Source: Symsagittifera roscoffensis | Lineage: Eukaryota; Xenacoelomorpha; Acoela; Convolutidae | Direction of reading: 5' to 3' | Assembly: GCF_963678635.1 (NCBI RefSeq) | Contig: NC_087066.1 | Span: 43,237,682 to 43,301,681 of the forward strand | Length of the DNA stretch: 64,000 bases | In this document: positions 54,013 to 64,000 of the stretch, piece by piece | How positions within the stretch are numbered: the first letter of the stretch is position 1 | How the letters are laid out: each line of letters opens with the position of its first letter | Program-made: the position numbers and the translations under genes | The notes under the pieces: generated by a model | The model's database searches: none | What the model was told of the DNA's origin: nothing | Seen by the model: the letters and a program-made list of their open reading frames with translations, nothing else

Positions 54013-55149
54013 TCAAATATTGCAACCAAAAAAAAACAATGTTCAATAACTTTTTCTTTGAGGATAGCCGTTTACTGTGCAAGCAGCACAGCTTCTTCCG
54101 ACATTTTTTTTTCAAATTTTTATCGTTTTTTTTATTCGAGGTGGGTCAAAAGGAAAAAACAAAAACCTACAATTAGGTAAAATCTACGGTGATACCAAAA
54201 CGGCAAAACGGGCAAACTGGACAACAGTTTTTAAATAACAATGACTAGAGAAAAATCATAAAAACCAAAAAACAAATCAGTTTATTTCAGTTTCTGCCAA
54301 AAACTTTTCATAATGGAGGTGATAAAACACTTCAAAAACGAATCAAAGTCAAGTAACACTAAAATTGAGAATAAAAGCTGTTGTAAGCGGCGTAAAGTAA
54401 GCATAAAAAAGCATGCTCGCACAATTTACTTGCTCGAAACTAGACGAAAATCTATAACATTCAAACTTTTTTTCGACACTGGAAAAATAGAAATTTATAA
54501 TTCTCGTTCGAATAACAACTGAAAAGGGCTTTATTATGATATTTCAGTCAAACCATTCCAGTGATTGTTTTTGACACCTTATTTTATTCTGGAAATTAAA
54601 AAGAGAAAAGAAATAAATAAACTAAATTACAAATTCTCCAAATAAATTAAATTACTCATTTTTCGAAATCTTGGAACAAAACTTGAATTCATCATAATAA
54701 TTGGTTTCAAAACCATTTTACTAAAGGAGCAAAAGAGTTTTCTGAGCAAATGGGTTTATAAATTACATTCAAATTCCCGTAACTTAGCGCGCATTGATCG
54801 GAGATGCTATCTTTTTTTGATTTTTTGCTCGAAACGTTTTAAAAAACTGCTATTTGAAAAATTGACTTTTGTGGGCAGCAAAAAAAATCATTTCCAGCAG
54901 TACCATTTCAACACTTAAGAGCGAGAGTTGAAACATCGAGTCTTGTGATATTGACTGTTGGGAGCGGAAAAAAACGAAAAGGGAAAAAATATGTAAGGTT
55001 GAGAAAAACTTTCGGTCCCGAACTTTACTTTGTAACCAGATATTTTCAAACAGCATCTTGATAGTCTCAGCTCAACTTAATAATACAAGGCTACAAAGGT
55101 ACTTCTAGTTCCATATGGGTTGCGCATCGAAGTTGAAATGTTTCCGTTG
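54013..55149. other. AT-rich DNA with one family signature
   Basis: GGATAGCCGTTTACTGTGCA at about 54,062 is the dispersed signature. No coding frame supported. Confidence 0.5.
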
Positions 55150-55600
55150 AAGCCTTGTTAATTTTTTTGAGCTTTTTACCCTTGTGGAATCTAGAAACCA
55201 TAGCCATAACATAGCGCAGCTCCGAATGCTTGCTAAGTGCTTTTTCATTCGTTCCTTCGATCTGTTTCTACTGGTTACTTTGGTTACGCGGAATCTTGTA
55301 CCTGCCGACAATTTTACATTACAAAGTATTTTGTTTCTGAACTTCAAACACTTTGAAAAATGGTTTTCACTTACAATTTGTCCAAATCAATGTCCAAATC
55401 TGTGAACTTTTCACTTACAATTTTGTCTGGCTGAAAAGGTTGCCTTAGGACTCCACAGGCATCAATATCTATATCTCTGATCCAATCTAGATTATAATTT
55501 GACCTTTTTGCACTTTTCGCGTCGATGTATAAGCAAAAGCTCCCCGCCTCTAGGTCTGGCAGCTTCTTTTTCAATGAAAAATATCAAAAAAATGGAAGTT
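55150..55600. repeat. ~450-bp direct repeat, copy 1
   Basis: GTGGAATCTAGAAACCATAG, CATTCGTTCCTTCGATCTGT, TTTCACTTACAATTTGTCCA and GCGTCGATGTATAAGCAAAA recur in the same order at 58,425-58,830. Confidence 0.88.
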
Positions 55601-55754
55601 TTTTGCACAATTTTGTTCCAAGTTTTGAGATAAAAAACTAAGAAACATCCCCCTTGGGGTTCTTTTTTTCAGTAACACCTATTTTGGCGATTGAGTTATT
55701 TATTAAATGGTTATTGGTTAAATGATAATTTGAATGACACGCTACCCGCTGCGT

Positions 55755-56810
55755 TTCATTTAAATTAGGGGAAGAACCTCTCGACCTCGCGAGTTGTCAT
55801 TATAGTAATGAAAGATTTTATTTTGTCTTGGTAGTCAATAAGAATGTTTATGACTAAAGGGTGCAAGCCAAAGAATAGAACGTAGCTTGGTATTGACTAA
55901 CCAATATGATAAGTAGAAAAATACATAAAAGGTCAATTCCAAATTATTTTCGACTCTCGGAGAAGTAGTTCCCACTCTGGCAAAAGTTATAAGACAAAAC
56001 TGATGTGGTAAACCCCGCAATTGAAATAAAGGGAGCTAACTGTATGAAACTCATAGGCAGATACTACAGAAGATTTGACCCGGGCATTCAAAACTCCGGA
56101 ACACAGACTCTCCTGCCCCAAGAGATAACGGTTCCTAGAAGTGCAAATTGCCCTATTAGAACTCGGTATTAGCGATTGAAATTTGACGTAAATTTATTTT
56201 GTAATAGACCTAGTTGAGGGAAGCTTAAGTTTGGAGTCCCAGACACCCCACTGAACACGGGCCCCACGTTTCGAGCCCTACTGAGCACAGGCAGCAAAAA
56301 CCTTGAGATTTGATAGGTAGTGACAAATTATATCTTGTGTTATGATTTGACCCAGATCTGGCGGTTAGACCGAAAGTTATTAGCACTTGGGAAAAGATCC
56401 TTAAGCCAAGATAGGAAGTGTACAAAAAATAATGAATATGGGCATATACACCAACGCCAAAAAAGAGACTTTTTCCGAGTAAAACCCTTCCGATGACTCC
56501 TTCCGCTGCAAACAGCCTTTTCCCGGGAAAACTGATAGAGGACCTTAAAACTAGGATAACATGGGATACAATAAATTTTAACCCAAATATGGATGGTTAA
56601 GTCCCGGCGACCCCTGGGTGACCGTTATTGATTTTGAGCGTTCAGAACAAAAAAAATGCATCAAAAACTTCCTCACTAACGCTGGAAAGTGTTGTATTTC
56701 CCAGCCCCAATCCTTTGGAAACGAGAATGGGCCACCTGACTTGTAACTGGGAGAGGATTTATCTTTTGAGAACTGAAGCAGAAGCTGAAAGGTACATAGT
56801 TTTTACCTTG
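55755..56810. repeat. ~1.05-kb direct repeat, copy 1 (possible LTR)
   Basis: Starting near TTTCATTTAAATTAGGGGAAG, blocks such as AGAACTCGGTA, CTGCCCCAAG-GATAACGGTT, TAGCACTTGGG and AGCCCCAA-CCTTTGG recur in order at 62,925 to the window end, 7.17 kb on. Visible identity is about 65-70%. A pair of old LTRs, or two insertions of one family. Confidence 0.8.
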
Positions 56811-58025
56811 TAGCTTTGAACTTGTGGAGCTAATTAGAGTGTACATGGCAAACATTGCGCTCAGTTTAGCTTGGCCAAATAGCCATTCAGATAAACTAAC
56901 CAGACTAAACAAACGAAAGGCCTCAACAGGAGCATATCATGGCAAGTAGATCACCTAAATATCATGGAATAACGTGATATTTAATTAGCTCAACAGAGGT
57001 GAGCTTTTTGGCCCAATTTGACACCTAAAAAGCGAACATCGTTCCCCTGATAGCTAGAAGGTTGGGCTTGGATTATAGATGGAAAAATTAGTTGCTCGGA
57101 ATCATCGAGCTACCGATAAAAAAATCTCTCTCTAGAACCAGGAGGTCGGAACGTTTTTGAGAAACGTAACAAAAAAAACTTGGGTGATTTAATGATTAAT
57201 CATAACATGGATTGGAGTTGAAGTTGGAATTCAAGTATTCACAACTTAGTTAGAGATAACAACAGGGATGTTTAAGTCTTAGACTAGTGTCGACAGAGGA
57301 AGAACCCCGTAGAGACCTTGCAAATGGGGTACCAATGTAAAATGTCAGACATTTATGGACAATCATAACTGTATTTTTTTTAACTAAAACTCAAAAAAGA
57401 CAAATATTGCGGAAAGAATACGGGTAGTCTATCCTTAAGTGAACAAAATTTAGCTACCAGTGAGAGTAGTTGGGTTCTCATTATTGATTACATATAAAAA
57501 GGAGCTATAAAAGTGAACAAGGTGTTCTCATAAGAGTTGAGACACTTTTTTTAAGAAATAACAGAAATCAGTAAGAGTACTTCAAAGTAACGGTCATCTG
57601 TAGAGTCACTATCATATTAGCCGGTCAAATTGAGTAGTTCTTTGGAATTACTGTGTAATTGGTTAACTAGTGATCTAGAAGTACGGAAAACAGATGGCGG
57701 ACCTCTTCTTTGATCAGATTTTCCGATGAAACTCTGGCAACTTAGAGCCATTTATATTTGGACTTATTTTCTCTGAATTTATTAACTATTGGAAATTTTA
57801 CGATTGTATCGAGCGGACGCGACAGCCCTAAGAGCAGTACTAAAAAGGTGCAAGTAACATAATTGTACAAGTTAGTTGTCACCAACCTAACCCTTTCAGG
57901 ATTGTGGTAGTAGTAAATCTCGGCCGCCCCGCTGAATTCACTATTCATGGGACACTTTTGCAATGTCCTAGAGCGAGACAGACAAAGAGAGAGAGAGAAC
58001 GAACACAGAGAAGTATCCGAAGAAA
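56811..58025. other. Interval after the first direct repeat, no gene recognised
   Basis: Less AT-rich than the DNA to the left. There is a (GA)n stretch at 57,976-57,998. If 55.75-56.8 kb is an LTR, this is its leader; no primer-binding site was recognised. Confidence 0.4.
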
Positions 58026-58184
58026 ATGGATCGGGACAATCTATTAGCAAACGAAGTATTCATCAAAGCGAGAGTTGACGATGTGTTTCTGCTGGGAGCT
58101 GAACTAGGAAGTGTATCTTGTTCGAACTGGATCAACTGTATTGAGCTTGGTGTAAATCAACTGTTCCATAGTGCCGGCAGGTGA
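58026..58184 (+). CDS. Short ORF at the start of a decayed coding block (52 aa)
   Basis: ATG after a purine-rich leader, 52 codons to TGA. The residues (MDRDNLLANEVFIKARVDDV) have a coding-like mix, and the frame ends early. It may be the start of a decayed Gag-like gene; not recognised. Confidence 0.35.
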   Translation: MDRDNLLANEVFIKARVDDVFLLGAELGSVSCSNWINCIELGVNQLFHSAGR

Positions 58185-58399
58185 AGTCGGTGCATAAAGG
58201 CCTGATTGGGCTGACAAGAGCGAGCTTTCAATTGGGGCAGAGTCTGCGGCGAAGGATAGATTATCGAGACTGACAAAACGCTAGATTGTATTTTTTTATA
58301 CGAAGATCTGCTTGAGTTTCGCCAGTATTGTTGCCAGTTCGGAAATTCAATGGAAAGCTGAAAGGACACATTTGGAAACAATAGAAACCTAGAAGCCTA

Positions 58400-58844
58400 G
58401 CTATTTTTTAGATCTTTTTATCCTGGTGGAATCTAGAAACCATAGCCATAACACAGCGCTGCTCCTAATCCTTGCTGAGTGCTCTTTCATTCGTTCCTTC
58501 GATCTATTTCTACTGGTTACTTTTGTTCCGTGGAGTCTTGTATGTGCCGACGTTTTGTTTATGAGTTCTAAACATTTTGAAAAATAGTTTTCACTTACAA
58601 TTTGTCCAAATCAAAGTCCAAACCTGTGGACATTTCATTTACATTTTTATCCGGTTAGAAAAGTTGCCTTCAATTTCCATAGACATCATTGTCCATACCT
58701 GTGGCCCATTACAAATTGAACTTTTGAGGAGCAAAAACAAACTATTTCTAAACATCGCGTCGATGTATAAGCAAAAGCTTCCCGCCGCGATTTCTGACAG
58801 TTTCTTTTTCAATAAAAAAAAATAAAAAAACTGAAAGTCAAGCA
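58400..58844. repeat. ~450-bp direct repeat, copy 2
   Basis: Collinear with 55,150-55,600. It ends just before the ATG of the next ORF, so it may carry a promoter or have been inserted there. Confidence 0.85.
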
Positions 58845-59219
58845 ATGCAGCCAAACCCGGTAAATTCTGAGAAACTAGCGAACGCTCTGACGATTGTGCT
58901 GGACCAAATAACAGTTGGGACGAAAGAAAAATTATCAGTGCAAATTGAGGAGGAATCGAAAAAGCCGATTAACTGTATTGTCAACGAACGGACCACGACA
59001 ACCGAGGTCAATTTAAGGACTATGATTTATTCGAGACGGATTAGCAATGACAAATCATCGGGCAGTAAAGTGTTGCGAAAGGCGGCCGAAGGACTAACCG
59101 TGGTCTACCCGAAGCAGCATTTCCTCCATGTGCTTGTCGAAAAACCTCTGGTTCAGATGGATCTGGAAGAGACCACTGAATTCCACATGAAAAACGTCTC
59201 CACTTTCATGATAATATAA
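58845..59219 (+). pseudogene. ORF of 124 aa, remnant of a mobile element gene
   Basis: Begins MQPNPVNSEKLANALTIVLD and is rich in Glu, Lys and Val. After its TAA, other frames of the same strand stay coding-like for short distances (for example KRIVTFTERRDLFVVATPEI at about 59,310), which suggests a larger gene broken by frameshifts. I recognise no domain. Confidence 0.4.
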
Positions 59220-61078
59220 ATTTGCCCTCAGCTTAAGACGATCAACGGGAAGATTAACGAATGGTAGGATGATCAGGTTAGTAATCTAATTGTTTTGGGT
59301 CAAGCAGAAGCGAATTGTTACATTCACAGAGCGACGTGATTTGTTTGTGGTGGCGACCCCTGAGATAGATGTCAACGCGCTTCTGAGCCTCAAAAAACTG
59401 GAAGGATGACACATGATGCTCCTCGTACGTGCTATAGATGTGCTGCGGACAGGAACGGTGGGGACGGTTGAGGTGATCACGAAAGCTTTGAAAGAGTGGA
59501 TGAAAAATTGCTTTGAACTTGAGCTGGCCCGGACAAGTGCTTTGTGTAATGGCTGAGCCCGTCAGAAAAGATGGCGTCACGCTAGGACCAAGTAGCAGTG
59601 AAGTAGAGTTTACTTCCCGTAACGAAACCCCTTTTTCCGACTCTATACCCAGCGAGAATAAAGTTGAGGTCGCAACCGAGGACGAGTCGAGCTCTGGACG
59701 CAGAACAAGATCAGCCGAAGCTCGCAGAAAATTTGTCAATGGGTTCTCGAATGACATGTACATGGACACATAACTTGACGATGCAATTGCCAGAATTTGC
59801 TGTGGTTGGATGCCTCTCAGACGTTTCAGCCGCGGCCGCCTGTATTGCTGTTCAATGGACGAACGATTGAAACATTCGAAGGAAATGTGCAAGATGTCGA
59901 AGTGGTTGGATTATTTTTTGTGAAACTTCAGTTTTGGACACTTAAGAGGACATTCTCAGCCGTAGTCATGAAGTACCACAAAGTTGACGCGGACAAGGTT
60001 GTGAGTATTTGATTGATGAACGAATGTTTGGAAATTTCTTTGATAAAAAATCGAAGAAATTTTTTACGATTTCTGTGCCAAGCTCGCTAGTTTCATTCGA
60101 TTCGGAGTCAGTAGTTCGAAAAAGCAAAACAAATAGCCAGCTGATGATGGGACGCAACGTAAAGGAGCCACGGGTTGTGGTTCCTGAGAATGCGAGAAAG
60201 GAAGTGAATGTATGGACTCCGGTGGAGACGGTCGACAAATACTGGTTTCCTTGGTTTCCTATCAGAGCTTTCACGAATGGATAAGTCAATAACATGGCTG
60301 CTATGCAATGTCTACCGATCGATTGGATCAGAGACACCCGTAAGAGCGGCAGAGAAATTAATGAGACAAAAACAGGGGTCAATTTGCTTGTACTTTGCAA
60401 AAAGTCGATCCTGCTGCAGGTGGGGCAATTTCACATAAGGACTGATGTCATGGTAGTCAATGGAGTAGATGTTGATCAAACATTTGGACTCCTTTAATGC
60501 GAACGGAGCGAAGTTTTCGTTTTAGACATGGAAACTGAAGTTTTGAAATCTTGGCCGAAGTGCGGCAGTTCAATTGAGGTTATGTTCAAAAGTCTTGGGA
60601 GACTCAGGTTACGGCTCCAAAGCGGTATGTATGCCAGCAGAATATGCGTCATCGCAGCTGCGACTACAGTTTTTTGTGAGGCAGAGAGTGCAAAGCCACC
60701 AAAGCGCAAGGTCTGTCACCAAACTGACCAAGCAGTGCTGGTTGTCGACGTTGCCGAGCGAATTGACGATGAAGTTTCCGAAGTCAGCAGACAGGAAAAA
60801 ATGTGTTAGCAAAGGAGAGAGAAGATGGTGGGGAGAATTGCGAACCCAAGACTATTCAACTTAACGCAACTGCCTGACGGAGATAGAACAAAATGAGAAG
60901 CCAGTCTATCGTCATAGCGAGGAGAATGCTGGTGTAAAGGCGATGTTCGACTGGGAAAAAATTTGAAGTGGCGAACTCAACGCGCTGAATTGGAGCGATG
61001 TCCCAATTCCTTCCAATTTTGAGTCGCTCAAATGCATGCCTACTGCTACTCAGATACAAAACACAAAGCGTTTTAACA
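59220..61078 (+). pseudogene. Decayed coding block, many frame changes
   Basis: Plus-strand pieces at 59,540-59,773 (acidic, Ser/Glu-rich), 59,797-60,012 (PPVLLFNGRTIETFEGNVQD) and 60,009-60,284 (SESVVRKSKTNSQLMMGRNV) are each open for 70-90 codons in changing frames. The position between the two direct repeats suggests a dead retroelement gag-pol, but I see no zinc knuckle, DSG/DTG or YxDD motif. Confidence 0.35.
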
Positions 61079-61327
61079 ATGTTTGGACAAGAGAAAACAG
61101 ACGTTATAGTTTCTCCGAGTGGAAACGAGAAGGACGAGAAAGATTCTTCCGGCGAGTCTGACGATGATGATTCGGATATTGGGGAGGACGAGGTCGCAGC
61201 TAGCTCTCCCAGTAATGTGGATAATGGCTCTGCGTTTAAGCAGATGATATGTGAAGCCGGTCAAAGCTCACATGACCAGAACACAGACAAATCAGCAACT
61301 ATTGAGCGGAATCAGGCCAAGAGATGA
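61079..61327 (+). pseudogene. Acidic ORF piece (82 aa)
   Basis: ATG at 61,079. It has a strong acidic stretch (SSGESDDDDSDIGEDEVAAS) and a Ser/Asn/Gln-rich end. It is part of the decayed block; function unknown. Confidence 0.35.
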
Positions 61328-62205
61328 CGGAGAAGATATGCCAACAAAGATTGTTCATGAACGTACGGGACGAGGGTTGAACGAAAATTGCCAGTGATTG
61401 GCCTTTTCGGCTCGGTCAGAGAAAAAAGTGGGGCCCAGATATGCTAGGGCCGCCTACTTTCACAGTTTGAACGATAGATCGAAAAAACTGCCTTTGCTAG
61501 TCAAAGCAGAAGCTGACTAGGGCTGGGCCACCTCGGAATGTGAGGCCGCGAGGCAGCGTTGGTGCTCACTTGATGTTTTGGAAGAATCGGATGACTGCAT
61601 GGTGCCGCAGCAGGACTACTGGCACGTCGCAGGTAGAGGGAAATGACCATTGAAGGACACTCGAGGCTGGAGGTCGAAATTTAAAAAAAAACGCAGTTCA
61701 GTGACTTAAATTTGAAAACCCCTTTTCTAGTCGCAGCGGTACTACACAAAATTGGATAAAAAATGTATGCATTTTGATAGTAGGGTAGGTACATAGAGAT
61801 AGAAAAAAGATTTTTGCAAACCTGAAAAGGGTTCAGGCAATTCATGAGGCCGTAGATTTTGGTGCTAAAAAATTAGAAGTTATTTAAGCAAGAGTCTACA
61901 GTTCCTAAAGCCCACGTTTCGCAACGTCCTAGCCTCAGTAATCATAGAGCTGTTAAAAAGGTAGGTAAGTATTGGATTAGAATGCGTGTTGGAAATTAGT
62001 GGTTGCTATGTTAAGCAATAGAGTGGGTTGTCATTTCCAACTGTAAAGCTCAGACTACCAAGTAACTATGTGAACATATATGTTGAAGATAAATTTTTCA
62101 GGTTAATGCGCTAGACAAGAAGACTGTAAAATTTTGAATCTAGACTTAAATAAGTAGATTTTTGTCTTAGGCCAGTAATGAGAAGAGAGCGCCCTTTCCC
62201 CGACT
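61328..62205. other. Interval without a gene
   Basis: No frame or repeat that I can support, apart from scattered short ORFs. Confidence 0.4.
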
Positions 62206-62210
62206 GAACC

Positions 62211-62801
62211 TTATACAGTAAAAAAAAATGGCTTTCGACTCGGTCGAAAGACCCATACGCTCAACGATGTAAAATCCCCTAGCTTCTTAGCCCTGCTCGA
62301 GGCGACACTCGAAGACGTGAGCTCCCAACATTTCGGCCAAAATGAGAAGGTCGGATCCGAGGGTTCCGCGTTGGAGGATACTGTGACAGGGATCGAACGG
62401 CGGGTAAAAAAACGGTTTCTGTTGGGCAAATTGCTACCGTTTCTGTTCCGCGAGCAACTCATGTAGCCTCGTGGATTAGTCAGTAGTCCCCGTAAAAAGG
62501 TAATGGATGCAGTCCATAAGGCAATTGGACCCGGGGGAGCGCACTCTAGCGCCAACGCCACGGGATTGCTTTCTATCGTCAGACCCAATCTTTGACAAGT
62601 GCGGACTCGTGTCTCCGGCGATAGGTGAATAATCTGCCTGTGGTTAACAAACATCTTGCGGTTTTCAATGGCCGCGCAGTCAATGCAAAGGGCCCGACAG
62701 TTTTGACGGTCTTGACTTAGGTGATCTACCTGGTGCCTCGTGCAGACTTTTCGCTCCAGTCGGTGATAGCCTCCTTGATGACTCAAAGCGAAAACATGCA
62801 C
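62211..62801. pseudogene. G+C-rich coding-like block, open on both strands
   Basis: On the minus strand a frame of 196 codons is open throughout (Cys/His/Arg-rich first half). On the plus strand the left part is open for about 80 codons from about 62,228 to 62,460 (NGFRLGRKTHTLNDVKSPSF...), with a Lys/Arg/Leu pattern that also looks coding. Both cannot easily be real, and I cannot choose. Either is probably a remnant of the element between the direct repeats. Confidence 0.3.
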
Positions 62802-62924
62802 CTTTTTGATTCACGAGTCAATGTTCCGTTTGTGTAAATTGACCTTCTCGTCTCGGTATAATTTTTGACGTCTAAACGTGAACTAGGAAGCTTTCCTGCA
62901 GAAAAAAAAATTCCCGTGGTATTT

Positions 62925-64000
62925 CATTTAGTTTAGGGGGAGGACCTCTCGACCACGTAGGTTATCCATTTGGCAACCAAACATTTCATTTTTGGGCTAT
63001 TTATTCCCTTTTATTGATTATGATTTAAGGGTGCGAGCTAATGAAAAGTACATAGCTTGGTATTAACTAACCAGTTTGATTAGTAGAAAAGTACAAAAAC
63101 TGTCGAGTCCAATTTGAGCTGGACTCCGAAAAAACTTTTTTCCCTCTGCCGAAAATTATAAGTCAGAACGGATATAGCCAATATTTCTTTGGAAAAAAGG
63201 TACGGTAACTTCAAGAAACTCATAGGACTGTAATTAGAGATAATTGACATCGGGCATGCAAAGTCCAAAACCGTTACACCCCCTGCCCCAAGTGATAACG
63301 GTTATCGGAAGTGCAAGTAGCCCTGTTAGAACTCGGTAATTACCAGTTGAAATACGATCGGAATATAGCATGTGATAGAACTATTTGAGGAAACTCTTAG
63401 TTTGGAATCGCAGACTCCATGAACCCCTATTTCCGGTGTTGTGTCCTAAGCAAATAGTCTCCAACACGACTTCCGGAAGTCGTCTCTAGGGCCCTATTGA
63501 ACGCAGGGAGCCAAATTTGTTATAAAGTAGAAAGTGACAAAGGACATCATGTGTTAAAGTTTGAGCTTGATCCGGCGGCTGAAACCGAAATTTTTAGCAC
63601 TTGGGTAAACAACCTTAAACCGGAAATGGTGATTTTACTGAGCATGATAAAACATTGAGCTGAACATGATAATGTTCTGGCAGCAAAAAACAGTATACAT
63701 CAATGCCGAAAAATACTTCATTTCAGTAAAACCACTCCGGTGGCTCCTTCCGATGTTGATAAACTTTCCTCGGGAAAAGTAATGAGGGACCATAGAAATG
63801 CGAGAGAAGATTGTAATAAGGATCAAACTTGGTAGGTAGGATTTCCTTGGGATTCTGAATCCAAATTTGGGAGGTTGATCCCAGCTGACCCCGGGGTAAG
63901 GTAACCTTTTAATGACCTTTGGGTGTTCAGGACAAAAATTGCCTACGAAAACCTCGGGACTAACAACGGAAAGTGGCGTGCTTCCTAGCCCCAACCCTTT
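62925..64000. repeat. ~1.05-kb direct repeat, copy 2 (continues past the window)
   Basis: Collinear with 55,755-56,810. It includes about 60 extra bases near 63,430 (TTCCGGTGTTGTGTCC...) and reaches the right edge. Confidence 0.8.

Noticed and set aside
59278-59892. 204-codon minus-strand frame
   Set aside because: Plus-strand pieces in the same place look more coding-like, and the minus frame has no recognisable domain. Kept only as a possibility.

Overview
This is a window of animal nuclear DNA. Its main host gene is split into at least 21 small exons with GT-AG introns and encodes a very long coiled-coil protein that best fits rootletin, the ciliary rootlet protein. This suggests a ciliated metazoan; I cannot name the phylum. 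Introns are AT-rich and full of short transposons, while exons have visibly higher G+C.

Layout. (1) 1 to about 17.5 kb, minus strand: a large Ty3/Gypsy-class retrovirus-like element. In its own 5'->3' direction it has a leader with short repeats, a small basic ORF, a long Gag-protease-reverse transcriptase frame, RNase H and integrase, a 58-residue protein with two membrane segments, a Pro/Ser/Thr-rich ORF without an AUG, an envelope-like glycoprotein, and a 602-residue accessory ORF. Adjacent ORFs overlap by 26, 13 and 4 bases. Two single stop codons break it: a TGA inside reverse transcriptase and a TAA just before the envelope membrane anchor. No LTR pair was found; the 3' end lies beyond the left edge. 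(2) 18.7-51.0 kb, plus strand: the 3' part of the rootletin-like gene, about 1,334 codons, with reading phase conserved across every junction I could call, one GC-AG intron, and a poly(A) signal at 51,030. Its 5' exons are not seen right of the retroelement, so the element probably sits antisense in an upstream intron or 5' of the visible part.

(3) The introns hold several non-autonomous transposon families. The clearest is a hAT-type MITE family (ends like CAGGGGCGGAT) with three copies that keep 8-bp target-site duplications, two of them nested in an older inverted-repeat element. A second hAT-like family has one short copy and one 2.2-kb relative with an internal duplication. Others are a 642-bp element with perfect 20-bp inverted ends, a dispersed family marked by an ACTGTGCAAGTAG-type motif, and tandem arrays.

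(4) 51-64 kb: AT-rich repeats to about 55 kb (including a 1.1-kb tandem duplication), then a less AT-rich block between two diverged ~1.05-kb direct repeats (55.75 and 62.93 kb) holding decayed coding remnants, probably an old retroelement. I see no tRNA, rRNA or CRISPR array.

The retroelement is the most unusual object: besides gag, pol and env it carries four extra frames with no function I can recognise, two of which may be related to each other.
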